Assembly: GCF_000341225.1 (NCBI RefSeq)
Contig: NZ_ANAC01000007.1
Coordinates: forward strand, 248,001-312,000
From: Nocardiopsis alba DSM 43377
Lineage (GTDB): Bacteria; Actinomycetota; Actinomycetes; Streptosporangiales; Streptosporangiaceae
Reading direction: 5' to 3'
DNA length: 64,000 nucleotides
The notes under the pieces were generated by a model. That model did no database searches. It had not been told where the DNA came from and saw nothing but the letters and a program-made list of their open reading frames with translations. This document shows, piece by piece, positions 44,533-53,784 of this stretch. Within the stretch, counting starts at the first letter, position 1. The number at the start of each line of letters is the position of its first letter. Both the position numbers and the translations under genes were made by a program.

Positions 44533-45729
44533 TCACTCCAACGGGCCCAGGAGTCGTCGGGCCCGCAACACCAGCCCCAGTTCGAAGCGTGTGTCCGGTT
44601 CGCGTAGTCGGGCTCCGAACAGTTCCTCCAGGCGCCGCATCCGATAGCGCACCGTCTGTGGATGGATGCGCAGACGCTCGGCCGCCTCGTTGGCGTTGAA
44701 GCCCGATTCCAGCCAGGCCAGCAGGGTGTCGGCCATCCGGTCCCGCTGTGGTCCCCGCATCCCCCGCAGGGGAGCCAAGAGCCGGCGGGCCATCGCGGCG
44801 ACCAACGCGGTGTCCCGGGACAACAGCAGTTCGGACAGGTGGTCGTCCCACCGGGAGAGTCCGGCGCCGGGGATCGCGCCCGAGCGCACCAGTTCCGCCA
44901 GCTCCCGGGCGCGCGAGAGCGACAGGGACGCTTCGATGATCGGCACCGTGGGCCCCATGACCGCGCCGAAGCCGCGCAGGGACCGTTCCAGGGAGCGCAG
45001 CCGGCCGGGCCCCTCCGGGTCGGGTATCAGGGCGCACGGCTCCGCCCGTTCCAGGTCCACCAGCACGTCCGACGGCGGCGCCGGGGCCGAAGGGCCCTCG
45101 ACGTCCTCGCGGTACAACAGCGCGACGGCCACCCGCTCCGGGACCCGCCACCGTGCGGAGCGGGCCAGGGTCGCCAAGGCGCCCGGGGTCGGGGCCGTCC
45201 CGGACTCGCCCAGCAGCACCTCCAGTAGCCGGGAGCGACGGCGGCGCAGCTCCTCCACCCCGGCTTCGCGCACCCGGGCGTACCCTTCCGAGGCCGCCGC
45301 CGAGACCTCCTCCTGGAACGCGAAGACCTCGTCTCCCAGGGCGGCCATGCGGTCGGGGGAGACCGCCCCGGAGCCGGCCACCCGCCGCCAGGTCACCGCG
45401 GCGGCCACGCGCATCCCGTGGTGCAGGCACTCCAGGGTGCGGCCCCGCCCGGCCTCGTCGGCGCCGAAGGCACGGAAGACGCGGACGAGGGCGTCACGGT
45501 TCTCCGAGGTGGGGCCGTGCTCGACCCGGTCCAGGAAGGCGCGCAGGGCCGTGGTGAGCACCCGTCGCGTCTCCTCCAGATGTTCCAGGGGGTGAGGGTG
45601 GCCCCTCGCCGTGTACGCGAGTTCGGCCAGCACCTCGTCGACCAGCTCGGAGACCGGTGGGAGCGGCCGTGGGGGCGGCCCCGCGCGGAGGACCTCGGGG
45701 GCGGCGGCCTCCTGCCATCGGTACGTCAT
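44533..45729 (-). CDS. PucR/CdaR-type transcriptional regulator
   Basis: Encodes 398 aa. The C-terminal PucR HTH domain reads GFNANEAAERLRIHPQTVRYR followed by RMRRLEELFGARL. The N-terminal half is a mostly helical sensory region without a named ligand domain, and the middle resembles the GGDEF-like segment of CdaR proteins. Relatives control purine, sugar-acid or stress genes. The target is unknown. GGAGG precedes the ATG. It is divergent from the lipoprotein gene. Confidence 0.85.
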   Translation of the reverse strand: MTYRWQEAAAPEVLRAGPPPRPLPPVSELVDEVLAELAYTARGHPHPLEHLEETRRVLTTALRAFLDRVEHGPTSENRDALVRVFRAFGADEAGRGRTLECLHHGMRVAAAVTWRRVAGSGAVSPDRMAALGDEVFAFQEEVSAAASEGYARVREAGVEELRRRRSRLLEVLLGESGTAPTPGALATLARSARWRVPERVAVALLYREDVEGPSAPAPPSDVLVDLERAEPCALIPDPEGPGRLRSLERSLRGFGAVMGPTVPIIEASLSLSRARELAELVRSGAIPGAGLSRWDDHLSELLLSRDTALVAAMARRLLAPLRGMRGPQRDRMADTLLAWLESGFNANEAAERLRIHPQTVRYRMRRLEELFGARLREPDTRFELGLVLRARRLLGPLE

Positions 45730-45915
45730 GTCACCTCCGGCGCGGACGCACGACGGAGTCGAACGGGCACGCCCGCGCGTGCTCTGTGCGCCAGACGGCG
45801 ACCGTGACCCCGGTCACCTTCCTCCATCCCATCAGAGGCCTTCCCCACGAACAAGACCTCTCTCCGGACCGTTAGGGTGCGATCGAGACGAACCCCCCTT
45901 CCGGAAGGCCTTCCC

Positions 45916-46398
45916 GTGCGACGCTTCCTGCTGTGCTCCCTGCCCCTGGCCCTGGCCCTGACCGCGTGCGGCGAGGCGGAGTCGGACCCCTCGGAGGAGG
46001 GGACCTCCGCGGAGGCCGCGGCGCCCGACGACGTCGCCGAGGTGGAGGCGGCCGCGCGAACCGTCGCCGAGGGGTTCGTCGCCTCCCTGAACGCCGAGGA
46101 CGCCGAGGCGGCCTGCGCCTTCATGGACGTCTCCGCGCAGGAGGCCGTCGCCTCCCTGAGCGAGGGGTCGGATGACTGTGTCGAGGCCTTCCCCGAGTAC
46201 GCGGCGGGCCTTCCCGACGCCGAGGACGTCGAGATCGAGGAGATCACCACCGAGAGCGAGCTGGACGGCGGCGTCGAGGTCGTGGTCGTCACCCTCGTCC
46301 ATCCGGACGAGGAGGTCGGCGCCCTGGAGATGCGCGAGTCCGAGGACGGCGAATGGCGGGCCACCCGTCTTCCCGGGCTCTCCCTCGGAGGCGCGTGA
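45916..46398 (+). CDS. lipoprotein with NTF2-like/DUF4878-type domain
   Basis: Encodes 160 aa. A lipoprotein signal with lipobox LALTAC directs lipid attachment at Cys16 or so. The exported domain is small and acidic (VAEGFVASLNAEDAEAACAF, late GEWRATRLPGL) and looks like the NTF2-like accessory lipoproteins of actinomycetes. Function is unknown. GTG 45916 is chosen because GGAAGG lies seven bases upstream and it begins the signal peptide. A TAGGGT hexamer lies at 45873-45878. Confidence 0.78.
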   Translation: MRRFLLCSLPLALALTACGEAESDPSEEGTSAEAAAPDDVAEVEAAARTVAEGFVASLNAEDAEAACAFMDVSAQEAVASLSEGSDDCVEAFPEYAAGLPDAEDVEIEEITTESELDGGVEVVVVTLVHPDEEVGALEMRESEDGEWRATRLPGLSLGGA

Positions 46399-46551
46399 GC
46401 GGGGGCGATCGGGGCCACGGGCCCGGGTGATCGGACGAACACCGCGCCGGGGCGTTCGGCGGGGCCCGAGACGCTCCGGCTCTGGAAGAGTGGTGACCGG
46501 CGGGCACGGAACGACCGGGTGCCCGTGTTCCAACGAGAAGTGAGGTGCGCG

Positions 46552-46872
46552 ATGATCCTCATCGTCGTCAAGTTCCGCGTCAAGCCCGAGGTCGGGGACG
46601 GTTTCCTCGACGCGGTCGCCGACTTCACCGCGGCCACCCGGGCCGAGCCCGGCAACCTGTGGTTCGAGTGGTCCCGTAGCGTCGAGCGTGAGAACGAGTT
46701 CGTGCTCATCGAGGCGTTCAAGGACGACGCCGCCGAGGCCCACGTGAACAGCGACCACTTCCGGGACGGGCTCGCGGCGATGAAGCCGCTGCTCACCGAG
46801 ACCCCGCTGATCGTCAGCCGCCTGGTCGAGGGCGAGGGCTGGGACCGGATGGGCGAACTCACCATCGACTAG
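46552..46872 (+). CDS. antibiotic biosynthesis monooxygenase (ABM) family protein
   Basis: Encodes 106 aa. A dimeric alpha/beta ABM fold (LIVVKFRVKPEVGDGFLDAV, then EPGNLWFEWSRSVE and NEFVLIEAFKDDAAEAH) as in quinol monooxygenase YgiN and many cofactor-free oxygenases. GAGGTG precedes the ATG 46552. The aldo-keto reductase gene starts 19 bases after the stop, so both are probably one operon handling reactive small molecules such as quinones or carbonyls (inference). Confidence 0.83.
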   Translation: MILIVVKFRVKPEVGDGFLDAVADFTAATRAEPGNLWFEWSRSVERENEFVLIEAFKDDAAEAHVNSDHFRDGLAAMKPLLTETPLIVSRLVEGEGWDRMGELTID

Positions 46873-46891
46873 CCGAGAAGGAGAGCGGGCG

Positions 46892-47941
46892 TTGAGCACC
46901 TATGTGGCGAGCGAGGACCGGTACGAGAGGCTGGAGTACGGGTCCTGTGGGAACAGCGGGCTGAACCTGCCCAGGATCTCCCTGGGCCTGTGGCAGAACT
47001 TCGGTGGGGACCGGGACTTCGAGGGGCAGCGGAGGATCCTCCGGCGCGCCTTCGACCTGGGCGTCTTCCACTTCGACCTGGCCAACAACTACGGTCCGCC
47101 GCCCGGTTCGGCCGAGGAGAACCTGGGTCGGATCCTGGCCCGGGACCTGAAGCCCTACCGGGACGAACTGGTCATCACGACCAAGGCCGGATGGGTCATG
47201 GGTCCGGGTCCGCACCAGCAGGGCGGGTCGCGCAAGTACCTGTTGTCCTCGCTCGACCGCTCCCTTGAGAGGATGGGGCTCGACCACGTCGACATCTTCT
47301 ACAGCCACCGTCCCGACCCGGACACCCCGCTGGAGGAGACCCTGATGGCCCTCCACCACGCGGTGGTGTCCGGGCGGGCGATGTACGCGGGCATCTCCTC
47401 CTACGGGCCTACGCTCAGCCGGCTGGCCGCGGAGATCATGCACGATCTCGGTACGCCCTTGATCGTGCACCAGCCCTCCTACTCCATGCTCAACCGCTGG
47501 GTGGAGGACGGGCTGTTGGACGTCGCCTCCGACAAGGGCATGGGCGTGGTGGCGTTCTCCCCGCTGGCCCAGGGGCTGCTCACCGACCGCTACCTGGACG
47601 GCACCGTGCCCGCCGACTCCCGGGCCGGGGTGGGGCGTCCCAGTTGGCGGGACAACATGCTCACCGAACCGGTCCTGGAGCGGGCGCGGGCCCTCCACGA
47701 GATCGCCTCCCGCCGCGGCCAGACCCTGGCCCAGATGGCGATCGCGTGGGTGCTGCGCGACCAGGGGCCGCGTACGGTCACCACCGCGCTGATCGGCGCC
47801 TCCAGCGTGGAGCAGCTCGAACAGAACCTCGCCGCGGTGGAGAACACCGACTTCACCGACGAGGAGCTGCGCGACATCGACCGTTGGGCGGTCGACTCCG
47901 ACATCAACATCTGGCGGAGGGCGACCGACTTCATGGGGTGA
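46892..47941 (+). CDS. aldo/keto reductase (YghZ-like)
   Basis: Encodes 349 aa. A NADPH-dependent aldo/keto reductase of the YghZ/Kv-beta branch, which in E. coli reduces L-glyceraldehyde 3-phosphate and methylglyoxal. The tetrad is seen as FDLANNYGPP (Asp, Tyr), ITTKAGW (Lys) and FYSHRPD (His). Cofactor-binding segments are GVVAFSPLAQGLL and GASSVEQLEQNL. The TTG start has AAGGAG eight bases upstream. Confidence 0.9.
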   Translation: MSTYVASEDRYERLEYGSCGNSGLNLPRISLGLWQNFGGDRDFEGQRRILRRAFDLGVFHFDLANNYGPPPGSAEENLGRILARDLKPYRDELVITTKAGWVMGPGPHQQGGSRKYLLSSLDRSLERMGLDHVDIFYSHRPDPDTPLEETLMALHHAVVSGRAMYAGISSYGPTLSRLAAEIMHDLGTPLIVHQPSYSMLNRWVEDGLLDVASDKGMGVVAFSPLAQGLLTDRYLDGTVPADSRAGVGRPSWRDNMLTEPVLERARALHEIASRRGQTLAQMAIAWVLRDQGPRTVTTALIGASSVEQLEQNLAAVENTDFTDEELRDIDRWAVDSDINIWRRATDFMG

Positions 47942-47955
47942 TCGTCCCGCGTTCG

Positions 47956-47985
47956 ACGGGCGTCGGTGCTCGCACCGGCGCCCGT
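47956..47985. terminator. bidirectional terminator
   Basis: ACGGGCGTCGGTGC (47956-47969) and GCACCGGCGCCCGT (47972-47985) pair with one G-U, between the reductase gene and the convergent small membrane gene. Confidence 0.75.
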
Positions 47986-47996
47986 TCGCGGTCTCT

Positions 47997-48200
47997 CTAG
48001 GGTTCCGGCGGCTCTTCCCGCTTCTCTTCGCCGCCGTTCTCGGTCGGTCCCTCGTCGTCCTTCTCGTCCGGTTCCTCGGAAGGGTGGCCGGGCTGTTCCG
48101 CCTGGCGTTGGACGATCCGGAAGATCCCCAACACCATGAGGATGATGGCGATGGGGATGGCCAGGGAGAGCAGTACGCCGAACAGGGCCGCTCCTGACAT
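47997..48200 (-). CDS. small single-pass membrane protein
   Basis: Encodes about 67 aa. One N-terminal membrane helix (FGVLLSLAIPIAIILMVLGI) is followed by an acidic, Glu/Pro-rich cytoplasmic or extracellular tail. No family was recognised. ATG 48200 is chosen because GGAGG lies eight bases upstream. Confidence 0.6.
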   Translation of the reverse strand: MSGAALFGVLLSLAIPIAIILMVLGIFRIVQRQAEQPGHPSEEPDEKDDEGPTENGGEEKREEPPEP

Positions 48201-48426
48201 CGATCCCACCTCCTTGTTCGAGCGCGTACCCGTTCGGTCGTGCCCTCACCCGTCCGTCGAACGGTCGTCCCACGCCACGGGCCTGTCCGTTCTGTTCGCG
48301 AACCGCCGTGAGGGGCGGGGGATTCCCCGGTAGGGGCGGGAAAGGGAGGCCTTTCCCTCCTGGTGGGAGATGGTTAGGATTCCGTGAACCCCGGTCGCCC
48401 TCCGAGGAAGCCGTCCAGGAGTATCC

Positions 48427-50229
48427 ATGACCCTCCCTCCCGGAACCGCGAACGACCTCACCCTCGTCGACCTCCTTCGCCGCAACGCGCGCGAACACCC
48501 CGACCTCCCCGCCCTGTCCGGCCCCTCCCGCGATGGTCGGGGGCGGACCACCCTCACCTGGGAACGGGTCCACGCCACCGTCACCTCGCTCGCCGCGGGC
48601 CTGATCGACCTCGGGATCCGTCCCGGGGATCGCGCGCTGCTCATGATGGGCAACCGGCCCGAGCACTGGCTCGCCGACCTGGCCCTGCTCCACACCGGGG
48701 CGGTCCCCGGCAGCGTCTACTCCACCTCCGCCCCCGAGCAGATCGCCCACATCGCCCGACACGGGCGGGCACGGCTGGCCGTGGTCGAGAACCCGACGGT
48801 CGCCGCCGTATGGGAGCCCCTCCTGAGGGACCCGGCCACGCCGTTGGAGTTCCTCGTCGTGGTCGACGGGCCCGACCTCGAACGCGGCCACCTCTCCTAC
48901 GCGGACCTGGTCGGGAGCCCGGGCACGAGGGGAAGGGAGGGCCTCCACGAGCCGGGCCCCGACGACCTGGCCACCGTCATCCACACCTCCGGCACCACGG
49001 GAGCCCCCAAGGGGGTGGCCATCACCCACCGCGCCGTGCTGGCCCAGGCCATCGCGCTGGACCGGAGCGTGGGCGTTCCCGGCCACCCCGACCACGTCTG
49101 CTATCTGCCGCCGGCCCACATCGCCGAACGCGTCCTGGGCCTGTACCTGCCGCTCCTGCGCGCCTCCCACGTGTGGATGTGCCCCGAACTCGCCGACCTG
49201 CCCGCGACCCTGGCCCGGGTCCGCCCTCCGCACTTCCTCGGGGTGCCCCGGGTGTGGGAGAAGCTCGCCGTGGCGGTCCGGCTGGTGATGGCCGGTCTGT
49301 CCGAGGACGAACGGGCCGCCGTCGACGCCGCCCGCCGGATCGCGACCGAGCGGCTGGCCCACGTCGAACGCGGCGACGCGGTCCCCGAAGAGCTGGAGGA
49401 GGGCTACCGGCGGGCCCGGGCCGAGGTCCTCACCCCACTCCTGGCCGGGCTGGGCCTGGATCGGCTGATCCTGGCCGCCGGCGCCTCGGCGCCCCTGCCC
49501 CCCGACCTGGTCCGTTTCTGGGCGGGCCTCGGGGTCGTGATCATGGACGCTTGGGGGCTCACGGAGTCCGTGGGGGTGGCCACCATGAACGTTCCCTCGC
49601 CCGGAGGGTTCCGGATCGGCTCGGTGGGGCGCCCTCTGCCCGGGATCGAGCTCCGTACCGGCGAGGACGGCGAGGTGTTCCTGCGCGGTGACTCGCTCTT
49701 CGAGGGCTACCTGCGCGAGGACGGGACGATCGATCCGGCCGTCGACGACGAGGGCTGGTTCGCCACCGGCGACGTCGGTCGTGTGGACGAGGACGGGTTC
49801 CTGTGGATCACCGACCGCAAGAAGGAGCTCATCGTCACCTCGGGGGGAAAGAACGTCTCACCGGCGCTGGTGGAGAACGCCCTCAAGGAGCATCCTCTGA
49901 TCGGCCAGGCCTTCGTGCACGGTGACGGACGTCCCTATCCGGTCGCCCTGTTGGTCCTGGACCCCGAGGTGACCCCGGTGTGGGCGGTGTCGCGCGGGGT
50001 GGACCCGGGGCCGGATCCGGCCGGGCACCCGGAGATCGTCGCCGAGGTCGAACGCGCCGTCGAGGCCGCCAACGCCCGACTCAGCCGTCCCGAACGGGTC
50101 AAACGCCATCGATTGCTGGCGGGTGAGTGGGGTCCGGGCAGCGGGGAGCTGACCCCCTCCCTCAAGATCCGCCGCCGCGTGGTGGCGGAACGCTACGCCG
50201 GGGAGATCGACGCCCTCTACGAGGAGTGA
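48427..50229 (+). CDS. long-chain fatty-acid--CoA ligase family (AMP-forming)
   Basis: Encodes 600 aa. An adenylate-forming enzyme (FadD15/long-chain acyl-CoA synthetase type). Core motif TVIHTSGTTGAPKGVAITH binds ATP. LILAAGASAPLPPDLVRFW, AWGLTESVG, WFATGDVGRVDEDGFLWI and DRKKELIVTSGGKNVSP are the later adenylation motifs. It activates fatty acids for degradation or lipid synthesis. AGGAG precedes the ATG. The chain-length preference cannot be told. Confidence 0.9.
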   Translation: MTLPPGTANDLTLVDLLRRNAREHPDLPALSGPSRDGRGRTTLTWERVHATVTSLAAGLIDLGIRPGDRALLMMGNRPEHWLADLALLHTGAVPGSVYSTSAPEQIAHIARHGRARLAVVENPTVAAVWEPLLRDPATPLEFLVVVDGPDLERGHLSYADLVGSPGTRGREGLHEPGPDDLATVIHTSGTTGAPKGVAITHRAVLAQAIALDRSVGVPGHPDHVCYLPPAHIAERVLGLYLPLLRASHVWMCPELADLPATLARVRPPHFLGVPRVWEKLAVAVRLVMAGLSEDERAAVDAARRIATERLAHVERGDAVPEELEEGYRRARAEVLTPLLAGLGLDRLILAAGASAPLPPDLVRFWAGLGVVIMDAWGLTESVGVATMNVPSPGGFRIGSVGRPLPGIELRTGEDGEVFLRGDSLFEGYLREDGTIDPAVDDEGWFATGDVGRVDEDGFLWITDRKKELIVTSGGKNVSPALVENALKEHPLIGQAFVHGDGRPYPVALLVLDPEVTPVWAVSRGVDPGPDPAGHPEIVAEVERAVEAANARLSRPERVKRHRLLAGEWGPGSGELTPSLKIRRRVVAERYAGEIDALYEE

Positions 50230-50332
50230 GCACGGCCGCACCGGGAGCACCGTCGGGCCGGTCCGGAAGCAGTATCCTGCCGGAGGAAACCGGTTCCCCG
50301 CGCGGTTCCTCCCCAGCTCTCCCGGAGGCGGC

Positions 50333-51109
50333 ATGAGCCTGCACCCCTTCCGCTTCGATTCCCCCGTGTCCGACCAGGTCGTCACGGTCCAGAAGGACTA
50401 CGACAGCGATACCCCCATGGACACCCACCACCTGAAACCGGGGGAGAACCGTACCTTCGGCCGGGGTGGACGCAACCGCAAGGTCGACATCCTCCTGGCC
50501 ACCGAGGATCGGGCCGTCTCCCGTCTGGCCGGGGAGATCTCCTCGTACGGCGACCACTGGCGGATCACCAACCTGAGCCCCACCAAGTCCTATCTGGTGG
50601 AGAACACCGAACGCCTGGCCGGGTACATCCAGGTGCCGCCGCACACCCAGGGCATGCTGGTGCCCTTCGAGACCTCCCGGGTCCTGGTGCCCGGCGCCCA
50701 AGGGGAGCACGGCTTCCTCGTGATGGCCCCGGCCGCCTGTAGCAGCGTCCTGGTGCCCGACGAGACGGCCCCCTTCGGTGAGGCGGACGAGACCTTCGAC
50801 GAGCGCACCGACCTGCGCAGTTTCCGGATCGACCGGCTGCACACCTACTACCGGGTGCTGGTGGCCTTCTGCGAGCCGCGCCTGCGCAACCCCGGGAGCA
50901 GGGTCATCCCGACCCAGACCGAGGTCGCCGAACGGCTGGGGCTGTCCAAGGCCGCCGTCAACTCCCACATCGACTACCTGCTCAAGAACAAGTTCCAGGT
51001 GGAGCCGGAGGAGGCCAGGCAGGGGCGTGACTGGCGGGCGGACGTGCTCACCGAGAAGGCGCTCCACTACGGTCTGGTGACCGAGCAGGACCTGGCCCGC
51101 CTGCCCTGA
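50333..51109 (+). CDS. FHA-like domain / HTH transcriptional regulator
   Basis: Encodes 258 aa. The N-terminal 120 residues look like an FHA fold (FGRGGRNRKVDI, AVSRLAGEISS, WRITNLSPTKSYLVE), but the usual Ser-x-x-His of phosphothreonine binding is missing. The C-terminal part is a winged-helix HTH (IPTQTEVAERLGLSKAAVNS then HIDYLLKN). This makes it a candidate kinase-linked or degenerate regulator. GGAGG precedes the ATG. No kinase gene is adjacent. The function is inferred from architecture only. Confidence 0.75.
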   Translation: MSLHPFRFDSPVSDQVVTVQKDYDSDTPMDTHHLKPGENRTFGRGGRNRKVDILLATEDRAVSRLAGEISSYGDHWRITNLSPTKSYLVENTERLAGYIQVPPHTQGMLVPFETSRVLVPGAQGEHGFLVMAPAACSSVLVPDETAPFGEADETFDERTDLRSFRIDRLHTYYRVLVAFCEPRLRNPGSRVIPTQTEVAERLGLSKAAVNSHIDYLLKNKFQVEPEEARQGRDWRADVLTEKALHYGLVTEQDLARLP

Positions 51110-51130
51110 GGCAGGGGGTCGCCCCCTCGT

Positions 51131-52036
51131 TCAGGCGCCCCGGGGCCTCGACATGGGGCTCAGGTGGCGGGCCGCGCCCGCCCGGACCCGTTCGGTGACC
51201 TCGTCCAAGAGGGGCGAGCGCAGGTTCCATCGCTGCCAGAACAGTCGGACCAGCACCGGGTGGTCCGGGGCGATGGCCAGCAGGCGCCCGTTCTCCAGGT
51301 CCTCGGCGCACTGGAGTTCGGGCACGGCGCCCCACCCCAGCCCCAGCAGGACCGCCCGGGCGAAGCCCTCGGAGGAGGGGACGTGGTGGCGGGGGCCGGA
51401 CGATCCCCGGCCGGTGAGGTCGCGCAGGAACCGGTCCTGAAGGTCGTCCTTGCGGTCGAAGTCGACCACAGGGGCGTCGACGAGGTCCTCCGGGCCGTGG
51501 ATCCCGTGGCGTTCGGCGAAGTCGGGGGCGCACACCGCCTGGTAGCGCATCACCCCCAGCCCCTCCACGGAACATCCCTGGACCGCGTCGGGGGTGGAGG
51601 TGACCGCGGCCATCACCCGCCCCGAGCGGAGCAGTCCCGTGGTGTGCTCCTCGTCCTCGCGGTGGATCTCGAACACCGCGCCCAGGTCGGAGGGGAGGGC
51701 GGCCAGCGCCTCCAGGAACCAGCTGGCGAGGCTGTCGGCGTTGACCGCGAGCGGCACCTGGTGACGGTGTTCGTCCTCGCCGAGCCGTAGTTCGGAGATG
51801 ACCTCCTGATCCAGCAGCAGGACCTGCCGGGCGTAGCGCAGCACGGCGTCGCCGGCCTCGGTGGGCTCCACCGGGTTGGTCCGCTGGACCAGGACCCGAC
51901 CCGCGCGCTGCTCCATGGCCCGGACCCGTTGGGAGACCGCCGAGGCGGTCACGTGCAGACGTCGCGCCGCGGCCTCGAAGGTGCCCTCGTCGACCAGGGT
52001 GGTCAGGGTGTGCAGGTGGTCGAACTGGAACGGCAT
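51131..52036 (-). CDS. lysG: LysR-family regulator LysG/ArgP
   Basis: Encodes 301 aa. An N-terminal LysR HTH (TFEAAARRLHVTASAVSQRV) precedes a substrate-binding domain. It faces a lysE-type exporter gene across 72 bases, as lysG faces lysE in Corynebacterium, where LysG activates export in response to Lys, Arg or His. AAAGG lies eight bases before the ATG. Family and divergent position both support the name. The ligand is by homology. Confidence 0.88.
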   Translation of the reverse strand: MPFQFDHLHTLTTLVDEGTFEAAARRLHVTASAVSQRVRAMEQRAGRVLVQRTNPVEPTEAGDAVLRYARQVLLLDQEVISELRLGEDEHRHQVPLAVNADSLASWFLEALAALPSDLGAVFEIHREDEEHTTGLLRSGRVMAAVTSTPDAVQGCSVEGLGVMRYQAVCAPDFAERHGIHGPEDLVDAPVVDFDRKDDLQDRFLRDLTGRGSSGPRHHVPSSEGFARAVLLGLGWGAVPELQCAEDLENGRLLAIAPDHPVLVRLFWQRWNLRSPLLDEVTERVRAGAARHLSPMSRPRGA

Positions 52037-52043
52037 CTTAAGC

Positions 52044-52066
52044 CTTTCTCAGGGGTTCTAAGAAAG
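52044..52066. promoter_or_regulatory. inverted repeat in the lysG-lysE gap
   Basis: CTTTCT (52044-52049) and AGAAAG (52061-52066), with an 11-base spacer, lie in the divergent promoter region and are a candidate LysG site. Confidence 0.45.
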
Positions 52067-52108
52067 TTTAGCTTTACTGCATGGGGTGGTTGCGGAAGGC
52101 TGAGGAGG

Positions 52109-52813
52109 GTGAACGAAACACTGCTTCCCGCGCTTCTGGGAATGGGGACCGGACTCGCCCTCATCGTCGCCATCGGCGCCCAGAACGCCTACCTGCTCCG
52201 TCTCGGTATCGACGGGGCTCCCCGCACGGTGCTGGCCGTGGTCCTGATCTGCGCGCTCTCCGACGCCGTGCTCATCCTCGCCGGGGTGGTGGGCATCGGA
52301 GGGCTGATCAGGGCCATGCCCGAGGCCCTGACGGTCATCCGTTTCCTCGGCGCGGGCTTCCTCGTCGTGTACGGGCTGATGGCGGCCCGCCGCGCCCTAC
52401 GCCCGGGGCCCGGCCAGGCTCTGGTGCCGACGGAGGAGGAGCCGGAACACCTCGGCGGCGGCCCGGAGGGCGGCACGGGCACCACCACGATCGTCCGTGG
52501 GGCCGGCACCCGGACCTCCACCACCCTGGGCGCCGCGGTGCTGACCACCCTCGCCCTGACCTGGCTCAACCCGCACGTCTACCTGGACACGGTGGTCTTC
52601 CTGGGGTCGGTCGCCAACCAGCAGGTCGGAGAGGCCCGCTGGTGGTGGGCGGGCGGCGCCGTGACCGGCAGCCTCGTCTGGTTCTTCGCGCTGGGCTTCG
52701 GCGCCCGTCTGCTGCGGCCGGTCTTCGCGCGCCCCGCCGCCTGGCGGGTGCTGGACGGCCTGATCGCGGTCGTCATGATCGCCTTGGGGGCGAGTCTGGC
52801 GTTCGGGGCCTGA
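52109..52813 (+). CDS. lysE: LysE-family amino-acid exporter
   Basis: Encodes 234 aa. An inner-membrane exporter of basic amino acids with about five or six helices. The family motif VAIGAQNAYLLRLGI is near residue 22. TLALTWLNPHVYLDTVV is the second conserved block. An unusually long Gly/Glu-rich loop (about residues 95-140) separates helices three and four. GTG 52109 directly follows GAGGAGG, too close to be ideal; ATG 52142 in frame is an alternative start. Regulation by the divergent LysG is likely. Confidence 0.87.
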   Translation: MNETLLPALLGMGTGLALIVAIGAQNAYLLRLGIDGAPRTVLAVVLICALSDAVLILAGVVGIGGLIRAMPEALTVIRFLGAGFLVVYGLMAARRALRPGPGQALVPTEEEPEHLGGGPEGGTGTTTIVRGAGTRTSTTLGAAVLTTLALTWLNPHVYLDTVVFLGSVANQQVGEARWWWAGGAVTGSLVWFFALGFGARLLRPVFARPAAWRVLDGLIAVVMIALGASLAFGA

Positions 52814-52821
52814 GCCCCGCC

Positions 52822-53667
52822 TCAGGGGCGGCGGGCCTCGGCCAGGGCGCGCAGGACCTCGGAACAGCCCTGGTCGACGGTCAGGGTCGCGAGGCCGTCG
52901 CAGCGGGTCTCCCCGCGGTTGAGGATCACCACCGGTCGGCCCAGTTCGACGGCGCGCTTGACGAACCTGCGGCCGGAGAAGACGGTCAGCGACGATCCCA
53001 CGACCAGCAGGGCCCGCGCCGCCTCGACCATCGCGTAGGCCTCCAGGACCCGGGGCTTGGGGACGTTCTCTCCGAAGTACACGATGTCGGGCTTGAGCGT
53101 CCCGCCGCAGTCGGCGCAGTCGGCCACACGGAAGTGCTCGGTCCGGGCGAGGACGGCGTCCGCGTCCGGGGCGATCTCCACGTCGTCCACCTCGTCGGCG
53201 AACCCCGGGTTGAGCTCCTCCAGGCGTTCGGCCAACGCCGCTCGGTCGCTCACCGTCCGGCAGTCCAGGCAGACGACCCGGTCGTGGCGGCCGTGCAGGT
53301 CGATGACCGGGCTGCTGCCCGCCGCCTCGTGCAGGGTGTCCACGTTCTGGGTGATGATCCCGCCCACGGCCCCGGCCCGTTGGAGTTCGGCCAGGGCGAG
53401 GTGGCCGTCGTTGGGTCGGGTGCGTGTCATATGCCGCAGCCCGATGTGGTTGCGGGCCCAGTAGTGCCGTCGGAACGCCGCGTCGCCGACGAACTCCTGG
53501 TAGGTCATGGGTCTGCGCGGCGGGGAGTCGGGCCCTCGGTAGTCGGGGATCCCCGAGTCGGTCGAGATCCCCGCGCCGGTCAGCACGGCCGTGGGGCCCG
53601 CCCCGAGGACCTCGACGATCCGGGCCGCGGCCTCGACCGCTCCGGGCGTCTCACGTGTCTCGGTCAC
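52822..53667 (-). CDS. Sir2 family NAD-dependent protein deacylase
   Basis: Encodes 281 aa. The NAD site GAGISTDSGIPDYRG (31-45), TQNVDTLH, catalytic His125 in DLHGRHD, and four zinc cysteines (133, 136, 184, 187) are all intact. It removes acetyl or other acyl groups from lysines and could oppose the Pat-like GNAT enzyme encoded 20 kb away (inference). The GTG follows a TATCCT hexamer by six bases. It is convergent with lysE. Confidence 0.93.
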   Translation of the reverse strand: MTETRETPGAVEAAARIVEVLGAGPTAVLTGAGISTDSGIPDYRGPDSPPRRPMTYQEFVGDAAFRRHYWARNHIGLRHMTRTRPNDGHLALAELQRAGAVGGIITQNVDTLHEAAGSSPVIDLHGRHDRVVCLDCRTVSDRAALAERLEELNPGFADEVDDVEIAPDADAVLARTEHFRVADCADCGGTLKPDIVYFGENVPKPRVLEAYAMVEAARALLVVGSSLTVFSGRRFVKRAVELGRPVVILNRGETRCDGLATLTVDQGCSEVLRALAEARRP

Positions 53668-53679
53668 GGTTCGAGGATA
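53665..53679 (-). promoter_or_regulatory. leaderless-type promoter of the sirtuin gene
   Basis: On the minus strand TATCCT (53679-53674), six bases, then GTG at 53667. Confidence 0.55.
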
Positions 53680-53784
53680 GGTGGTCGCCGGAACGCCCCT
53701 TCCTTGTTCCTCCTTGCCTTGGTGGCCGGCCGATCATCGGCCTCCGCAGGCGCGGCGGCCGACAACGTCCAGGTGGTCTCCGGG

